64,000 nt of DNA. It comes from PALSA-278 sp963760285. Lineage in GTDB: Bacteria > Acidobacteriota > Terriglobia > Acidiferrales > UBA7541. This document shows positions 44,969 through 53,814 of this stretch, in pieces (position 1 is the first letter of the stretch; the number at the start of each line of letters is the position of its first letter). The stretch spans positions 1,426,001 through 1,490,000 of the forward strand of contig CAVXCI010000001.1 of assembly GCA_963760285.1 (NCBI GenBank), given 5' to 3'. The notes under the pieces are model-generated. The model was not told the DNA's origin. It ran no database searches and worked only from the letters and a program-made list of their open reading frames with translations. A program made the position numbers and the translations under genes.

Positions 44969-46161
44969 AAACCGTCCAGGCCTATGAACCGTTCCGCGAA
45001 ATGGGCGGCGCCGTGGTAAAAGTCCGCTCCATCGCCCATGGACTCGCGCAACGCGGCCACAGCGTCACCGTGCTCACCGCGGATCTGGGCTTGCAGAATG
45101 GGATGGCGCCGCCGGCAAATCTTATTTCTTCGCCGTGGGGCTGGGAATCTGAAAACGAAGGAGTCCGTGCTGTCTATTTTCCCACGCGAGCGCGCTATCG
45201 CGTGCTTACCTACAATCCCGCCGCGGAGCGTTTCGCCGCCCGACATTTACGGGAGTTCGATGTCGTCCATATATACGGCCTTTATGACTTGCTGGGCCCC
45301 GCCATCGCCAAACCCTGCCGCCGCTTGGAAATTCCTTACGTCGTCGAGCCTATGGGTATGTTCCGCCCCATCGTTCGCAACATATTCCTGAAGCGCCTCT
45401 ACCATCGTGCGCTCGGCCACAAAATGCTCCTTGGCAGCCGCCATTTGATTGCCACCTCGCCGCAGGAACAGGCGGATTTTCTGGCTGCGGGCGTTCCCGA
45501 ATCCAAAGTCATCGTTCGACGCAATGGCATTGAGACGCCATGCTCTCTATCTCCTGTGGGAGCATTTCGTGCGCGCTGGAAAATTCCTTCGGATGCCGTG
45601 CAGGTCTTGTTCCTCGGCCGCGTGGTTTCCAAGAAGAGTCCAGACCTGCTCCTCGAATCCTTCGCCACTTGGAGCGCCAGATCACCGCGCGGCGCATCCG
45701 CGGTGCTCGTGATTGCCGGGCCCGAGGAAGGCGACGGCTATTCCGGCGAATTGCAGCGTCGCGCATCGCATCTGGGCATTGCGAGTCAGGTGCGCTTCAC
45801 CGGCGCCCTCTACGACGACGAAAAATGGGGCGCCTATCGCGACTCCGATGTGTTCGTTCTCCCCTCCGTGGACGAGAATTTCGGCAATTCCGCCGGTGAG
45901 GCTGTTACCGCCGGCATTCCTGTCATTCTTACCGACCGCTGCGGCATCGCTCCGCTCCTTGAAAATCGCGCCGCCATCGTCATTCCCCATGACCGCGATA
46001 AATTGACAGCCGCCCTTCATGCCATGCTGGATTCTTCGGGATTTCGCGAAAAACTTGCTGGGCGCTGCGCTGATGTGGCGCGCGAGTTGACCTGGGCTCA
46101 GCCGCTCGCCGATTTGGAGGAACTGTACACTGACATGTCCACGCGGCGAGGAGCCGCCTGA
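44956..46161 (+). CDS. GT4-family glycosyltransferase
   Basis: 401 residues; the start overlaps the methyltransferase end by 13 bases. The N-terminal domain has MGGAVVKVRSIAHGLAQRGHSVTVL. The donor domain has VLFLGRVVSKKSPDLLLESFATW, VIAGPEEGDGYSGEL, VRFTGALYDDEKWGAYRDSDVFVLPSVDENFGNSAGEAVTAGIPVIL. The motif E-N-F-G-x-x-x-x-E-A confirms GT4. It may transfer mannose, galactose or similar; the sugar is not predictable. The next gene starts 4 bases after its stop. Confidence 0.9.
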   Translation: MRILKTVQAYEPFREMGGAVVKVRSIAHGLAQRGHSVTVLTADLGLQNGMAPPANLISSPWGWESENEGVRAVYFPTRARYRVLTYNPAAERFAARHLREFDVVHIYGLYDLLGPAIAKPCRRLEIPYVVEPMGMFRPIVRNIFLKRLYHRALGHKMLLGSRHLIATSPQEQADFLAAGVPESKVIVRRNGIETPCSLSPVGAFRARWKIPSDAVQVLFLGRVVSKKSPDLLLESFATWSARSPRGASAVLVIAGPEEGDGYSGELQRRASHLGIASQVRFTGALYDDEKWGAYRDSDVFVLPSVDENFGNSAGEAVTAGIPVILTDRCGIAPLLENRAAIVIPHDRDKLTAALHAMLDSSGFREKLAGRCADVARELTWAQPLADLEELYTDMSTRRGAA

Positions 46162-46165
46162 AGCC

Positions 46166-48097
46166 ATGTGCGGCATTTGCGGAATCGTCAGCTCGGAGAA
46201 ATTGCCAGACGCGGAAGCCGCTCTGCGCCGCATGCTGCCCGCCCTCCGCCATCGCGGTCCCGACGAAGAGGGCCTGCTGGTCGCGCCCAACGCGGCTTTG
46301 GGCGTCCGCCGCCTCAGCATCATCGATCTTGCCGGTGGACATCAGCCTGTCTGGAACGAGACCCATACGGTCGCCGCTATCTGCAACGGCGAGATTTACA
46401 ATTTCAATCTCTTGCGTGAGGAACTCTCCTATCGTGGCCACCATTTCGCAACGCGCTGCGATACCGAGGTTCTCGTCCACGGCTGGGAAGTATGGGGCGC
46501 GGAGTTAGTCCATCACCTCCGCGGCATGTTTGCCTTTGCTGTCGCCGAACTGCCGGATGGCCCGGAAGGCCGCATCTGCCATCTTTTTCTCGCTCGCGAT
46601 CGCCTGGGGATCAAACCTCTTTACTATGCCGCGCTCCCGAGGGGAATTATCTTTTGCTCCGAGGTGCGTGCTCTTCTGGTTTCGGAGTGTCTCTCGCCGC
46701 GCCTTTCACAATCTGCACTCGAAAGTTTTCTTCTTTTCGGCGCGGTCGGCGAACCGGAAACTCTCGCCGCAGGCATTTTGTCGGTTCCTCCCGGCCACTG
46801 CGTGGAAATTGACCTGCGCCGCCCGCTTGTTGAATTATTGCCTCGACGTTGGTGGGATTCACCCGACCTGTCCTCGCCGGCTCCGGCCACTATTCACGGC
46901 CCCAGCCAGGAAACCTTGCTACATGAACTGCGCGCTCATCTGGAAGATTCCATGTGCGAACACCTCATCTCCGATGTTCCTTTGGGTGTGTTCCTCAGCG
47001 GCGGCCTGGATTCCACCGCACTCGCTGCTCTGGCCAGCCGCCAGCAGCCCGGCATTCGTACCTTCACGGTCTCCTTTGCCGAAAAAGAATTTTCGGAGGC
47101 GAAAACCGCTCGCCGCGCGGCTGCTTGCCTGGGAACAGAGCATTCCGAAAAATTAGTTACCGGGGAAGAGATGGTGGCCCGATTGGATGACGCCATCGCC
47201 AGCATGGATCAGCCCACGATGGACGGCATCAACACCTGGTTCGTCTCCGAAGCCGCCCGCGCATCCGGTTTGAAAGTGGCTCTCAGTGGCTTGGGCAGTG
47301 ACGAACTCTTTGGCGGCTATCCCACCTTTCGCGCCACTTCCCAACTTGCGCGCCTCCAGAAAATGGGCGGCTGGCTTCCGCGCGGTTTCAAATCTGCGTT
47401 GGCCTTTGTGGCCGGGATGTTCCCTGTACCCGGCACCCAACGGGACGCCCGGAGGAAGGCGCTCTCTGCCTGGTCAAGTCCTCAGCGCTTGCCGCATCCA
47501 TACTTTTTTTCGCGCCTGCTTTTCGAACCAGGGCAGGCATCGGCCCTGCAAACTGCGCCCGCGAAGGAATTCCAGGACTCGCCGTGGCGCGCATGGATCA
47601 CCAGCGCCGCGCAATCTGTCTCCGGCGCCAGTTCCTCGCGGCAGGTCTCATGGCTGGAGCTGCGTTCCTATATGCTGAACGTTCTGCTCCGCGATACGGA
47701 CGCCATGAGCATGCATCACTCACTGGAAGTCCGCGTCCCTTTTCTCGATCATCGCGTTGTGCAATTCGCACTGCAATCAACGCGCGGTGAGGGTCAGTCT
47801 TCAAGTTCCAAGATTCTTCTCATCAAGGCGCTTCAAGACATTCTTCCTGAGGAAGTCCTCGCCCGGCCCAAGCGTCCTTTTGTTCTGCCCTGGGAGCAGT
47901 GGCTCCGCGGACCTCTCCGCCAGCGCGTTGCTGGTGGTCTGGCCAATCCCGCGCCGTCTCTCGCCGCCGCGATGAATTTCGCTGTGGTTGCTTCCGTATG
48001 GCAGGATTTTCTTCGTGGCCGCACAAGCTGGTCGCGCCCTTGGAGCCTCTTTGTTCTGAATGAATGGGCCCGCCGTCATCTCCCGCGGATTGGGTGA
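46166..48097 (+). CDS. asnB: Asparagine-synthase-type amidotransferase (copy 2)
   Basis: 643 residues with Cys2 nucleophile (MCGICGIV), LRHRGPDEEG, CNGEIYNF, the ATP loop LSGGLDSTALAAL and GLGSDELFGGYPTF. All functional residues of glutamine-dependent synthetases are present. It has diverged from copy 1: the insert around 420-500 (SAWSSPQRLPHPYFFSRLLF) differs and the two share only core motifs, which suggests separate acceptors rather than a recent duplication. It lies between a GT4 gene (4 bases) and a carbamoyltransferase gene (12 bases). Confidence 0.92.
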   Translation: MCGICGIVSSEKLPDAEAALRRMLPALRHRGPDEEGLLVAPNAALGVRRLSIIDLAGGHQPVWNETHTVAAICNGEIYNFNLLREELSYRGHHFATRCDTEVLVHGWEVWGAELVHHLRGMFAFAVAELPDGPEGRICHLFLARDRLGIKPLYYAALPRGIIFCSEVRALLVSECLSPRLSQSALESFLLFGAVGEPETLAAGILSVPPGHCVEIDLRRPLVELLPRRWWDSPDLSSPAPATIHGPSQETLLHELRAHLEDSMCEHLISDVPLGVFLSGGLDSTALAALASRQQPGIRTFTVSFAEKEFSEAKTARRAAACLGTEHSEKLVTGEEMVARLDDAIASMDQPTMDGINTWFVSEAARASGLKVALSGLGSDELFGGYPTFRATSQLARLQKMGGWLPRGFKSALAFVAGMFPVPGTQRDARRKALSAWSSPQRLPHPYFFSRLLFEPGQASALQTAPAKEFQDSPWRAWITSAAQSVSGASSSRQVSWLELRSYMLNVLLRDTDAMSMHHSLEVRVPFLDHRVVQFALQSTRGEGQSSSSKILLIKALQDILPEEVLARPKRPFVLPWEQWLRGPLRQRVAGGLANPAPSLAAAMNFAVVASVWQDFLRGRTSWSRPWSLFVLNEWARRHLPRIG

Positions 48098-48109
48098 TCG
48101 CATACACGC

Positions 48110-49897
48110 ATGGTCATTCTCGGCATCAACGCCTATCACGCCAACGCCTCCGCCGCCATCGTTGTGGACGGCCAGCTCGTCGCTGCCGCAGAGGAGGAAC
48201 GCTTCAACCGCGTGAAATACGCCGCTGGCTTTCCTGAAGCAGCGATTCGCTATTGCCTCGAAACTGCCGCTGTCACTCTTCGCGACGTGGACCACGTCGC
48301 CATTCCGCGCAACTCCTGGGCGCGCCTTGGCACAAAATTGAGGTTCGCGCTGCGCATGCCGCGCTTCGCTCTGGATCGCGCGCGCGTCCTTTCCCGTTTC
48401 GCCGGAATTGATGAATCGCTGGCGGCTGCCTGCGGTGTTGATCCCAAGACCGTTCGCGCACGCTTTCACCACATTGAGCATCATCACGCCCACCTCGCCA
48501 GCGCGTTTTATGTCTCGCCTTTTGGCCGCGCCGCGGTGCTTTCCGCCGACGGCCTTGGTGATTTTGCCAGCACCATGTGGGCCATCGGAGAAGGCGCGCG
48601 CCTCCGCGTCCTGGGCGCCGTCGCTTTTCCGCATTCGCTGGGCATGTTCTATACCGCGCTCACGCAGTATTTGGGTTTTCTGAACTTTGGCGATGAATTC
48701 AAGGTCATGGGCCTGGCCGCCAGCGGGCAACCGTCCTACCATGACGAATTTCTTCGCATCATCGCGTCCAGCAAGGACGCTGGCTTTCGTCTCGGCCTCG
48801 ACTATTTCTCGCACCATCTCCATGGCGCGGAAATGACCTGGAATTCCTCGTCGGAATCTCCCGTTCTCGGAAAGATTTTTTCCTCTTACCTGGAGACACG
48901 ACTCGGTCCCGCCCGCCAGCCCGGCGCCCCCATGGACCAGCGCCATCGCGACATCGCCTCCTCCTTGCAGGCTCGCCTGGAAGAAGTTTTTCTTCACATC
49001 CTGAACCATCTTCATCGCCTCACGGGCGCGCGCGATCTTTGCCTGGCCGGTGGGGTAGCGTTCAATTGCGTTGCCAACGGGAAAATTTTTTCCAAGACGC
49101 CTTTCGAGCGCGTGTATGTCCAGCCCGCCGCGGGCGACGCAGGCCTTTCCGTCGGCGCCGCTTTTTATGTGGCCCACGAAATCCTTGGCCAGCCGCGCAG
49201 GTTTGTGATGGAGCACGCCGCCTGGGGTCCGGAGTTCGCGCCGTCGCAGATTCGCCACGCCGTGGACCAATACACAGCAGGAACAGGCATCCGCATTCAG
49301 GAGCTCCCGGAAGAGCCTTTGGTGTCCGCCGCGGCTGCCCACTTGGCCGCCGGGAAAATTGTCGGTTGGTTTCAGGGACGCGCCGAATGGGGTCCGCGCG
49401 CATTGGGCAATCGCAGTATCCTTGCCGATCCCCGCCGCGCCGAAATGAAAGACCTGTTAAACCGCCGCATCAAGCATCGCGAGGACTTTCGTCCCTTCGC
49501 GCCCTCGATTCTTGAGGAATTCTCCGCGGATTATTTCCAGGATAGCCGCCCTTCTCCATTCATGACCTTCGCCTTTCCCGTCCGCCCCGAAAAACGCACT
49601 GTCATCCCGGCACCCACGCATCTGGACGACACCGCTCGCCTCCAGACCGTCAGCCGCGACAATAATCCACTGTTTTGGAGATTAATTTCTGCTTTTGCTC
49701 ACCGCACCGGCGTACCGGTACTGGTGAATACTTCCTTCAACGACAACGAACCCATCGTCTGCCGCCCCGAAGAAGCTCTAAGTTGTTTTCTTCGCACTCA
49801 TATGGATGCGCTGGTCATCGGCAATTTTCTTCTCGAAAAGCCGCGGGACGCGGGGGGTGAAACTATTTCCCCGGCGCGTGAAAAACGCGCAGAATAG
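48110..49897 (+). CDS. NodU/CmcH-type carbamoyltransferase (copy 1)
   Basis: 595 residues. The N-terminal Kae1-like domain has VILGINAYHANASAAIVVDG, AAEEERFNRVKYAAGFP and the metal-binding HHIEHHHAHLAS (about 120-131). The C-terminal domain has AGGVAFNCVANGK, GWFQGRAEWGPRALGNRSILADP and FRPFAPSIL. Family members transfer carbamoyl from carbamoyl phosphate, through a carbamoyl-adenylate, onto hydroxyls of sugars or antibiotics. Here the target is probably a sugar of the surface glycan. Both active sites seem complete. It lies 12 bases after an amidotransferase gene. Confidence 0.92.
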   Translation: MVILGINAYHANASAAIVVDGQLVAAAEEERFNRVKYAAGFPEAAIRYCLETAAVTLRDVDHVAIPRNSWARLGTKLRFALRMPRFALDRARVLSRFAGIDESLAAACGVDPKTVRARFHHIEHHHAHLASAFYVSPFGRAAVLSADGLGDFASTMWAIGEGARLRVLGAVAFPHSLGMFYTALTQYLGFLNFGDEFKVMGLAASGQPSYHDEFLRIIASSKDAGFRLGLDYFSHHLHGAEMTWNSSSESPVLGKIFSSYLETRLGPARQPGAPMDQRHRDIASSLQARLEEVFLHILNHLHRLTGARDLCLAGGVAFNCVANGKIFSKTPFERVYVQPAAGDAGLSVGAAFYVAHEILGQPRRFVMEHAAWGPEFAPSQIRHAVDQYTAGTGIRIQELPEEPLVSAAAAHLAAGKIVGWFQGRAEWGPRALGNRSILADPRRAEMKDLLNRRIKHREDFRPFAPSILEEFSADYFQDSRPSPFMTFAFPVRPEKRTVIPAPTHLDDTARLQTVSRDNNPLFWRLISAFAHRTGVPVLVNTSFNDNEPIVCRPEEALSCFLRTHMDALVIGNFLLEKPRDAGGETISPAREKRAE

Positions 49898-49973
49898 GTG
49901 CTCCCGGCAGTCTCGGCGCATGCTCTATTTGTCGCCGATTCGCCGCGAACGGGCTTGGGCGTGGATTTTGGGT

Positions 49974-51251
49974 ATGCACATTCTCCTATTTAACGAATAT
50001 TACCCGCCGGATACTTCCGCCACGGCAAAGATGGCCGCGCAGGTCGTCGCCGCTCTGGCCGTGACTCATCGCGTCACTGTGCTTGCTGGCCGCCCGTCAT
50101 ACGATCCCGCCGAGCGGTATCCTTATTCGTTTCTGCGTCGCGAGCAGCGCGGCAATATCACCGTCGAACGTGTTGGTTCCACCGATTATCCGCGGCGTCG
50201 AATGTCCCGTCGTGCTGCCAACTATCTCACATATATTTCGCTCGCTGTCCCCCGCGCCATCGCTTTGCGCGCCGACGTGGTTCTCTCCATGACCGATCCG
50301 CCTTTCGCCGGGATCGCCGGCGCGCTCATTGCCTCCATCACCAGCCGTCCATTTGTATACAACGTCCGCGATTTGTATCCCGACATGGCTCTGGCAGGTG
50401 GCATCCTTCGACCCGGCCTCGTCGGGAGATCCTGGGAACGCATGCACCGATGGGCGCTGCGCCGCGCTGCCCGCGTTATTGTCCTGGGCGACGACATGCG
50501 CGAGCGCATCCTCTCCAAGGGTGTTCCCGCCGCCCGCGTCGTAGTGGTGCGCGATGGAGCGCCTCCGCCCCAGCGAGTTGCTTCGGTAGATGAACCGGTC
50601 GCGCGACAGATTCGCTCCGGATTTCCATTTGTGTTGCTGCACGCCGGCAATATCGGTTTTTACGGTGCGTGGGAAACTCTCATCAACGCGGCCCGCCAGC
50701 TTTCTTCCGACGGAGTCGGAATGGTCTTTGTCGGCGACGGCGCTAACCGCGAACAGTTGCAATCCCTTGCCGCCGGATGCTCCGCTGTCCGTTTTCTCGA
50801 TTTCCGGCCTGCGGCGGAGATCCCCAATGTTATGGCCGCTGGCGATCTGCACATTGTCACGGTGAAGCGCGGCTTGGAGGGTGTGGTTGTTCCCAGCAAG
50901 CTGTATGGCATTCTTGCTGCGGGCCGGCCTGTTCTCGCTGTCGCGCCGGAGAATTCTGACGTCGCGCGTTTAGTCACATCCTCTGGCTGTGGTCTGGCTG
51001 TTGAACCGGATGATGTCGCCGGAATCGTGTGTGCTGTCCGCGAACTGCGTCAGCAGGCGGGGCGTCTGGAGGAAATGGGCCGGCGCGCCTGCGAACTTTC
51101 CCTGCGGTTTTTGCGCGACAGTGAACTCCGTCGCTTTGTGAAAGAAGTCGAACAGGCTGCGCAGTTCTCTTCGCTGGTGGAAACCGACTGGGCGGCATCC
51201 AAGGCTGCCCCTGACGGTTCTTTGCCGCCCCGTTCGCGTGGAGTGGATTAG
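49974..51251 (+). CDS. GT4-family glycosyltransferase, WcaI/WbuB-like
   Basis: 425 residues from the ATG at 49974, where the GT-B fold starts (MHILLFNEYYPPDTSATAKM). The open frame continues upstream into the carbamoyltransferase gene but is not protein-like there. FNEYYPPD-x-x-A-T, VYNVRDLYPDMALAGGILRPG and the donor half FVLLHAGNIGFYGAWETLINA, then GVVVPSKLYGILAAGRPVLAVAPE, match WcaI/WbuB-type transferases that act on polyprenyl-linked acceptors. The C-terminal 40 residues are a loose tail. The WecA-like gene starts 4 bases downstream. Confidence 0.88.
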   Translation: MHILLFNEYYPPDTSATAKMAAQVVAALAVTHRVTVLAGRPSYDPAERYPYSFLRREQRGNITVERVGSTDYPRRRMSRRAANYLTYISLAVPRAIALRADVVLSMTDPPFAGIAGALIASITSRPFVYNVRDLYPDMALAGGILRPGLVGRSWERMHRWALRRAARVIVLGDDMRERILSKGVPAARVVVVRDGAPPPQRVASVDEPVARQIRSGFPFVLLHAGNIGFYGAWETLINAARQLSSDGVGMVFVGDGANREQLQSLAAGCSAVRFLDFRPAAEIPNVMAAGDLHIVTVKRGLEGVVVPSKLYGILAAGRPVLAVAPENSDVARLVTSSGCGLAVEPDDVAGIVCAVRELRQQAGRLEEMGRRACELSLRFLRDSELRRFVKEVEQAAQFSSLVETDWAASKAAPDGSLPPRSRGVD

Positions 51252-51255
51252 GTTA

Positions 51256-52311
51256 ATGAGAGATCAGATGCTTTCAACGGCTTGGACAACTTTTTTTATC
51301 GCTCTGGTGGCGTCTATCTGTCTGACCGTTCCCGTCCGCGCGCTTGCCTTGCACATCGGCATGGTGGACCAGCCCGGCCCGCGCAAAATTCATGTTAAGC
51401 CCATGCCGCTCCTTGGTGGCCTGGCAATCTACTTCGCCTTTATGCTGGCCATGCTGTTCGCTGTTCGCGGCGCCGAGGACGTGCAAGTTCTCGGCATCTT
51501 CGCCGGAGCGACTCTGATTGTCTTCGTCGGTTTCTTGGACGATCGCGGCTTTCTCCATCATCAAGTGAAACTATTTTTGGGTATGCCCGTGGCCGCGCTG
51601 ATTCTCTGGATCGCCGGCGTTCGCGCTACATTGTTCGCCTCGTTCGTTCCCGGAGAGACCGGGATGATTCTGGACGCGCTCTTCACCATTTTCTGGGTTA
51701 CGGGCATCATTGCCGCGTTTAGTATCCTCGATCACATGGACGGCCTCTGCGCCGGAGTCGCGGCCATCGCCGCGGCGTTCTTTGCCAGCTCCGCCGCCAT
51801 CACCGGCCAGTTCCTGGTTCGCTCTCTCGCTGCCGCTGTATTTGGCGCCGCCCTGGGTTTTCTCCTGTGGAATTTCAATCCCGCAAAAATATTTATGGGC
51901 GATGGCGGAGCCATGCTTCTTGGCTTCCTGATGGCCACGCTCAGTTTGAAAATTCGTCCGCCTTCATCCTTGGGACTCTCCGGCTGGCTCGTCCCGATTC
52001 TAATTCTCGCCGTCCCCGTTCTCGACACCGTTCTAATATCAATTTCTCGCAGCCGCCGTGGGTTTATTCCTTTCACCACTCCCGGCAAGGACCACACTGC
52101 GCACCGCCTCTCGAATCTCGGTCTTGGCACGCGCGGCGCGGTGCTGCTGCTTTACTCACTCGGCATTCTTGGAGGTTTGCTTGCCCTGTTCCTGGTGCGC
52201 GGCGGCGCTCCGCCATCCATTCCATTTCTCGGTGCCGCGCTTGCGGTTTTCGCCTTTGCAATTTTTCTGCTGGAACGGGCCCCATTTGAGCGGCAGCGGC
52301 ACCCCCATTAG
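51256..52311 (+). CDS. WecA/MraY-like polyprenyl-phosphate sugar-phosphate transferase
   Basis: 351 residues from the ATG at 51256 (TTAGG upstream; a GTG six codons earlier is possible). About 10-11 membrane helices. Family motifs are MVDQPGPRKIHVKPMPLLGG, the Asp pair FLDDRGFL, ILDHMDGLCAG, FNPAKIFMGDGGAMLLGF and the DHTAHRLSNLG loop. It moves a sugar-1-phosphate from a UDP-sugar onto a polyprenyl phosphate, which starts lipid-linked glycan synthesis at the inner membrane. Its presence indicates that the locus builds its glycan on a lipid carrier. Confidence 0.9.
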   Translation: MRDQMLSTAWTTFFIALVASICLTVPVRALALHIGMVDQPGPRKIHVKPMPLLGGLAIYFAFMLAMLFAVRGAEDVQVLGIFAGATLIVFVGFLDDRGFLHHQVKLFLGMPVAALILWIAGVRATLFASFVPGETGMILDALFTIFWVTGIIAAFSILDHMDGLCAGVAAIAAAFFASSAAITGQFLVRSLAAAVFGAALGFLLWNFNPAKIFMGDGGAMLLGFLMATLSLKIRPPSSLGLSGWLVPILILAVPVLDTVLISISRSRRGFIPFTTPGKDHTAHRLSNLGLGTRGAVLLLYSLGILGGLLALFLVRGGAPPSIPFLGAALAVFAFAIFLLERAPFERQRHPH

Positions 52312-52376
52312 TCCCGCCCCTGGAGTGGTTCGGCTCAGCTCCTGGGGACCGGCGCTTCCGCGGCCCGCGGCATTCT

Positions 52377-52404
52377 TTGTTGAACTTTGCGCCTGGGTTA
52401 TACT
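52377..52404 (+). promoter_or_regulatory. Candidate sigma70 promoter for the second glycan transcription unit
   Basis: TTGTTG (52377-52382), 16 bases, then TATACT (52399-52404). It lies in the longest gap (194 bases) of the second half of the glycan locus, about 100 bases before the flavoprotein start. Confidence 0.4.
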
Positions 52405-52428
52405 GCCGCATCGCACTTTCTTTGCGGG

Positions 52429-52442
52429 GTAGTTTGAACTAC
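52429..52442 (+). promoter_or_regulatory. Operator-like palindrome
   Basis: GTAGTT-TG-AACTAC, two perfect 6-bp arms, starts 25 bases after the candidate -10 box. It could be a repressor site, or a small hairpin in the leader. Confidence 0.3.
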
Positions 52443-52505
52443 TCCACGCCATAATCCCGGCCGGATTTTTTCAATGCCGGACCGCAAAGAAGGAGCGCCG
52501 TCCCC

Positions 52506-53750
52506 ATGATCACCGGGCTCAAGAAAAATCTCCGCGCCCGACCGCACCGAGCGGGAGAACCGCCCGTGCAGGTCGTCGGAGCATCCGCAGCAGGGCTTTT
52601 CACTGCGTGTGTGCTCGCCCGCCGCGGCATGCCTGTGGATGTCCTTGAACGCGCCGAGCGGCTGGAGCCGATGCCTCGCACTTTGATCGTCACCCATCGC
52701 ATGCGCCAGCTGCTCGGCCCGCTTGCGGAGCAGTGCATCACCAACGAAATTCGTCGTTTCGAACTTTTCACGGATGGCCGCTCCGCTTCCGTAGATTTGG
52801 AGCAGGCCGATCTGGTCATTGAGCGCGCCTCGTTGATTCGTGGCTTGGCTGATTCCGCTGGGCAGGCGGGAGCCAATCTTCTTTTTGGTCGCCGTTTTCA
52901 TGGCCTGTCCGCCGCGGGTGATGGTCTCGCGGTTCAATGCGAGCGCCGCCAGGACGGTCATCGCGAGGAGCGTTGCACCTCGGTTGTCGTCGGCGGCGAC
53001 GGCGCTTCCAGCCGCGTGGCGCGCGCTGCGGGCTGGGCGCCACAAGCTACCGCTCCGCTGATTCAGGCCATCGTTCCTCTTCCGCGGGACATGTCGCCGC
53101 AAACCGTTCGCGTATGGTTCGTTCCCCAGGACACACCATATTTTTACTGGCTGATTCCCCGGAACGACCACGAAGGCGTTCTCGGTCTGATCGGCGAGGC
53201 CGGCCCCGAGGCAAAAATCTGTCTGGAACGCTTCCTCGAAAAGAAATCCTTCACGCCCAGAAAATTTGAAGCCGCCCGCATTCCCATTTATAACGGATGG
53301 GTGGAAGCCGTCCGCCATGTGGGTACAGGACGAGTTTTTCTTGTGGGCGATGCTGCCGCGCAGGTTAAAGTCACAACTGTCGGTGGGATTGTCACTGGTC
53401 TTCGTGGCGCGCTGGGCGTCGCCGAGAGCATCCTTAATGGCGGCGAAGCCGGGGAATTGCGCTCGCTTCGCCGCGAATTAGACGCGCATCTCTGGTTGCG
53501 GCGCGCTTTGCATCGTTTCACGCAGGCGGAATACAGCCGCCTGGTGGATCTGCTCAACGCCTCCGCGCGCCGTGCTTTAAGCCGGCATACGCGCGACGAA
53601 GCGCTTTCCGTTCTATGGCGTCTCTGTTGCAGCGAGCCGCGTCTGGTTCTTCTGGCATTGCGCGGGCTTCTGATGCGCCATGCACCTGTCGCTCGCTTTT
53701 CCGGGCCACGCGATGCCGCTGCAATTGCGGCAGCCACGCCCGGCGATTAG
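52506..53750 (+). CDS. Geranylgeranyl-reductase-like FAD oxidoreductase
   Basis: 414 residues. The N-terminal dinucleotide fold is VQVVGASAAGLFTACVLARRGMPVDVLER. VVVGGDGASSRVARAAG is the second FAD contact, and GRVFLVGDAAAQVKVTTVGGIVTGLRGAL is the GD motif with the extended G-G-I pattern of the geranylgeranyl reductase/PHBH group. Relatives reduce isoprenoid double bonds or hydroxylate aromatics. In a locus with a polyprenyl-phosphate transferase, reduction of the lipid carrier is an attractive possibility, but that is inference. The gene follows a likely promoter and precedes a carbamoyltransferase gene. Confidence 0.8.
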   Translation: MITGLKKNLRARPHRAGEPPVQVVGASAAGLFTACVLARRGMPVDVLERAERLEPMPRTLIVTHRMRQLLGPLAEQCITNEIRRFELFTDGRSASVDLEQADLVIERASLIRGLADSAGQAGANLLFGRRFHGLSAAGDGLAVQCERRQDGHREERCTSVVVGGDGASSRVARAAGWAPQATAPLIQAIVPLPRDMSPQTVRVWFVPQDTPYFYWLIPRNDHEGVLGLIGEAGPEAKICLERFLEKKSFTPRKFEAARIPIYNGWVEAVRHVGTGRVFLVGDAAAQVKVTTVGGIVTGLRGALGVAESILNGGEAGELRSLRRELDAHLWLRRALHRFTQAEYSRLVDLLNASARRALSRHTRDEALSVLWRLCCSEPRLVLLALRGLLMRHAPVARFSGPRDAAAIAAATPGD

Positions 53751-53814
53751 AAATTCGTCCGCCTTCGGTTGCGGTGGATTTCAAGTATGTGATTTTGGAG
53801 GGGACGCGCCCAGC

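Noticed and set aside
47801..49342. 513-codon open frame on the minus strand
   Set aside because: It lies opposite the amidotransferase and carbamoyltransferase genes, whose motifs are clear; its Arg/His/Gly-rich product has no recognisable family.
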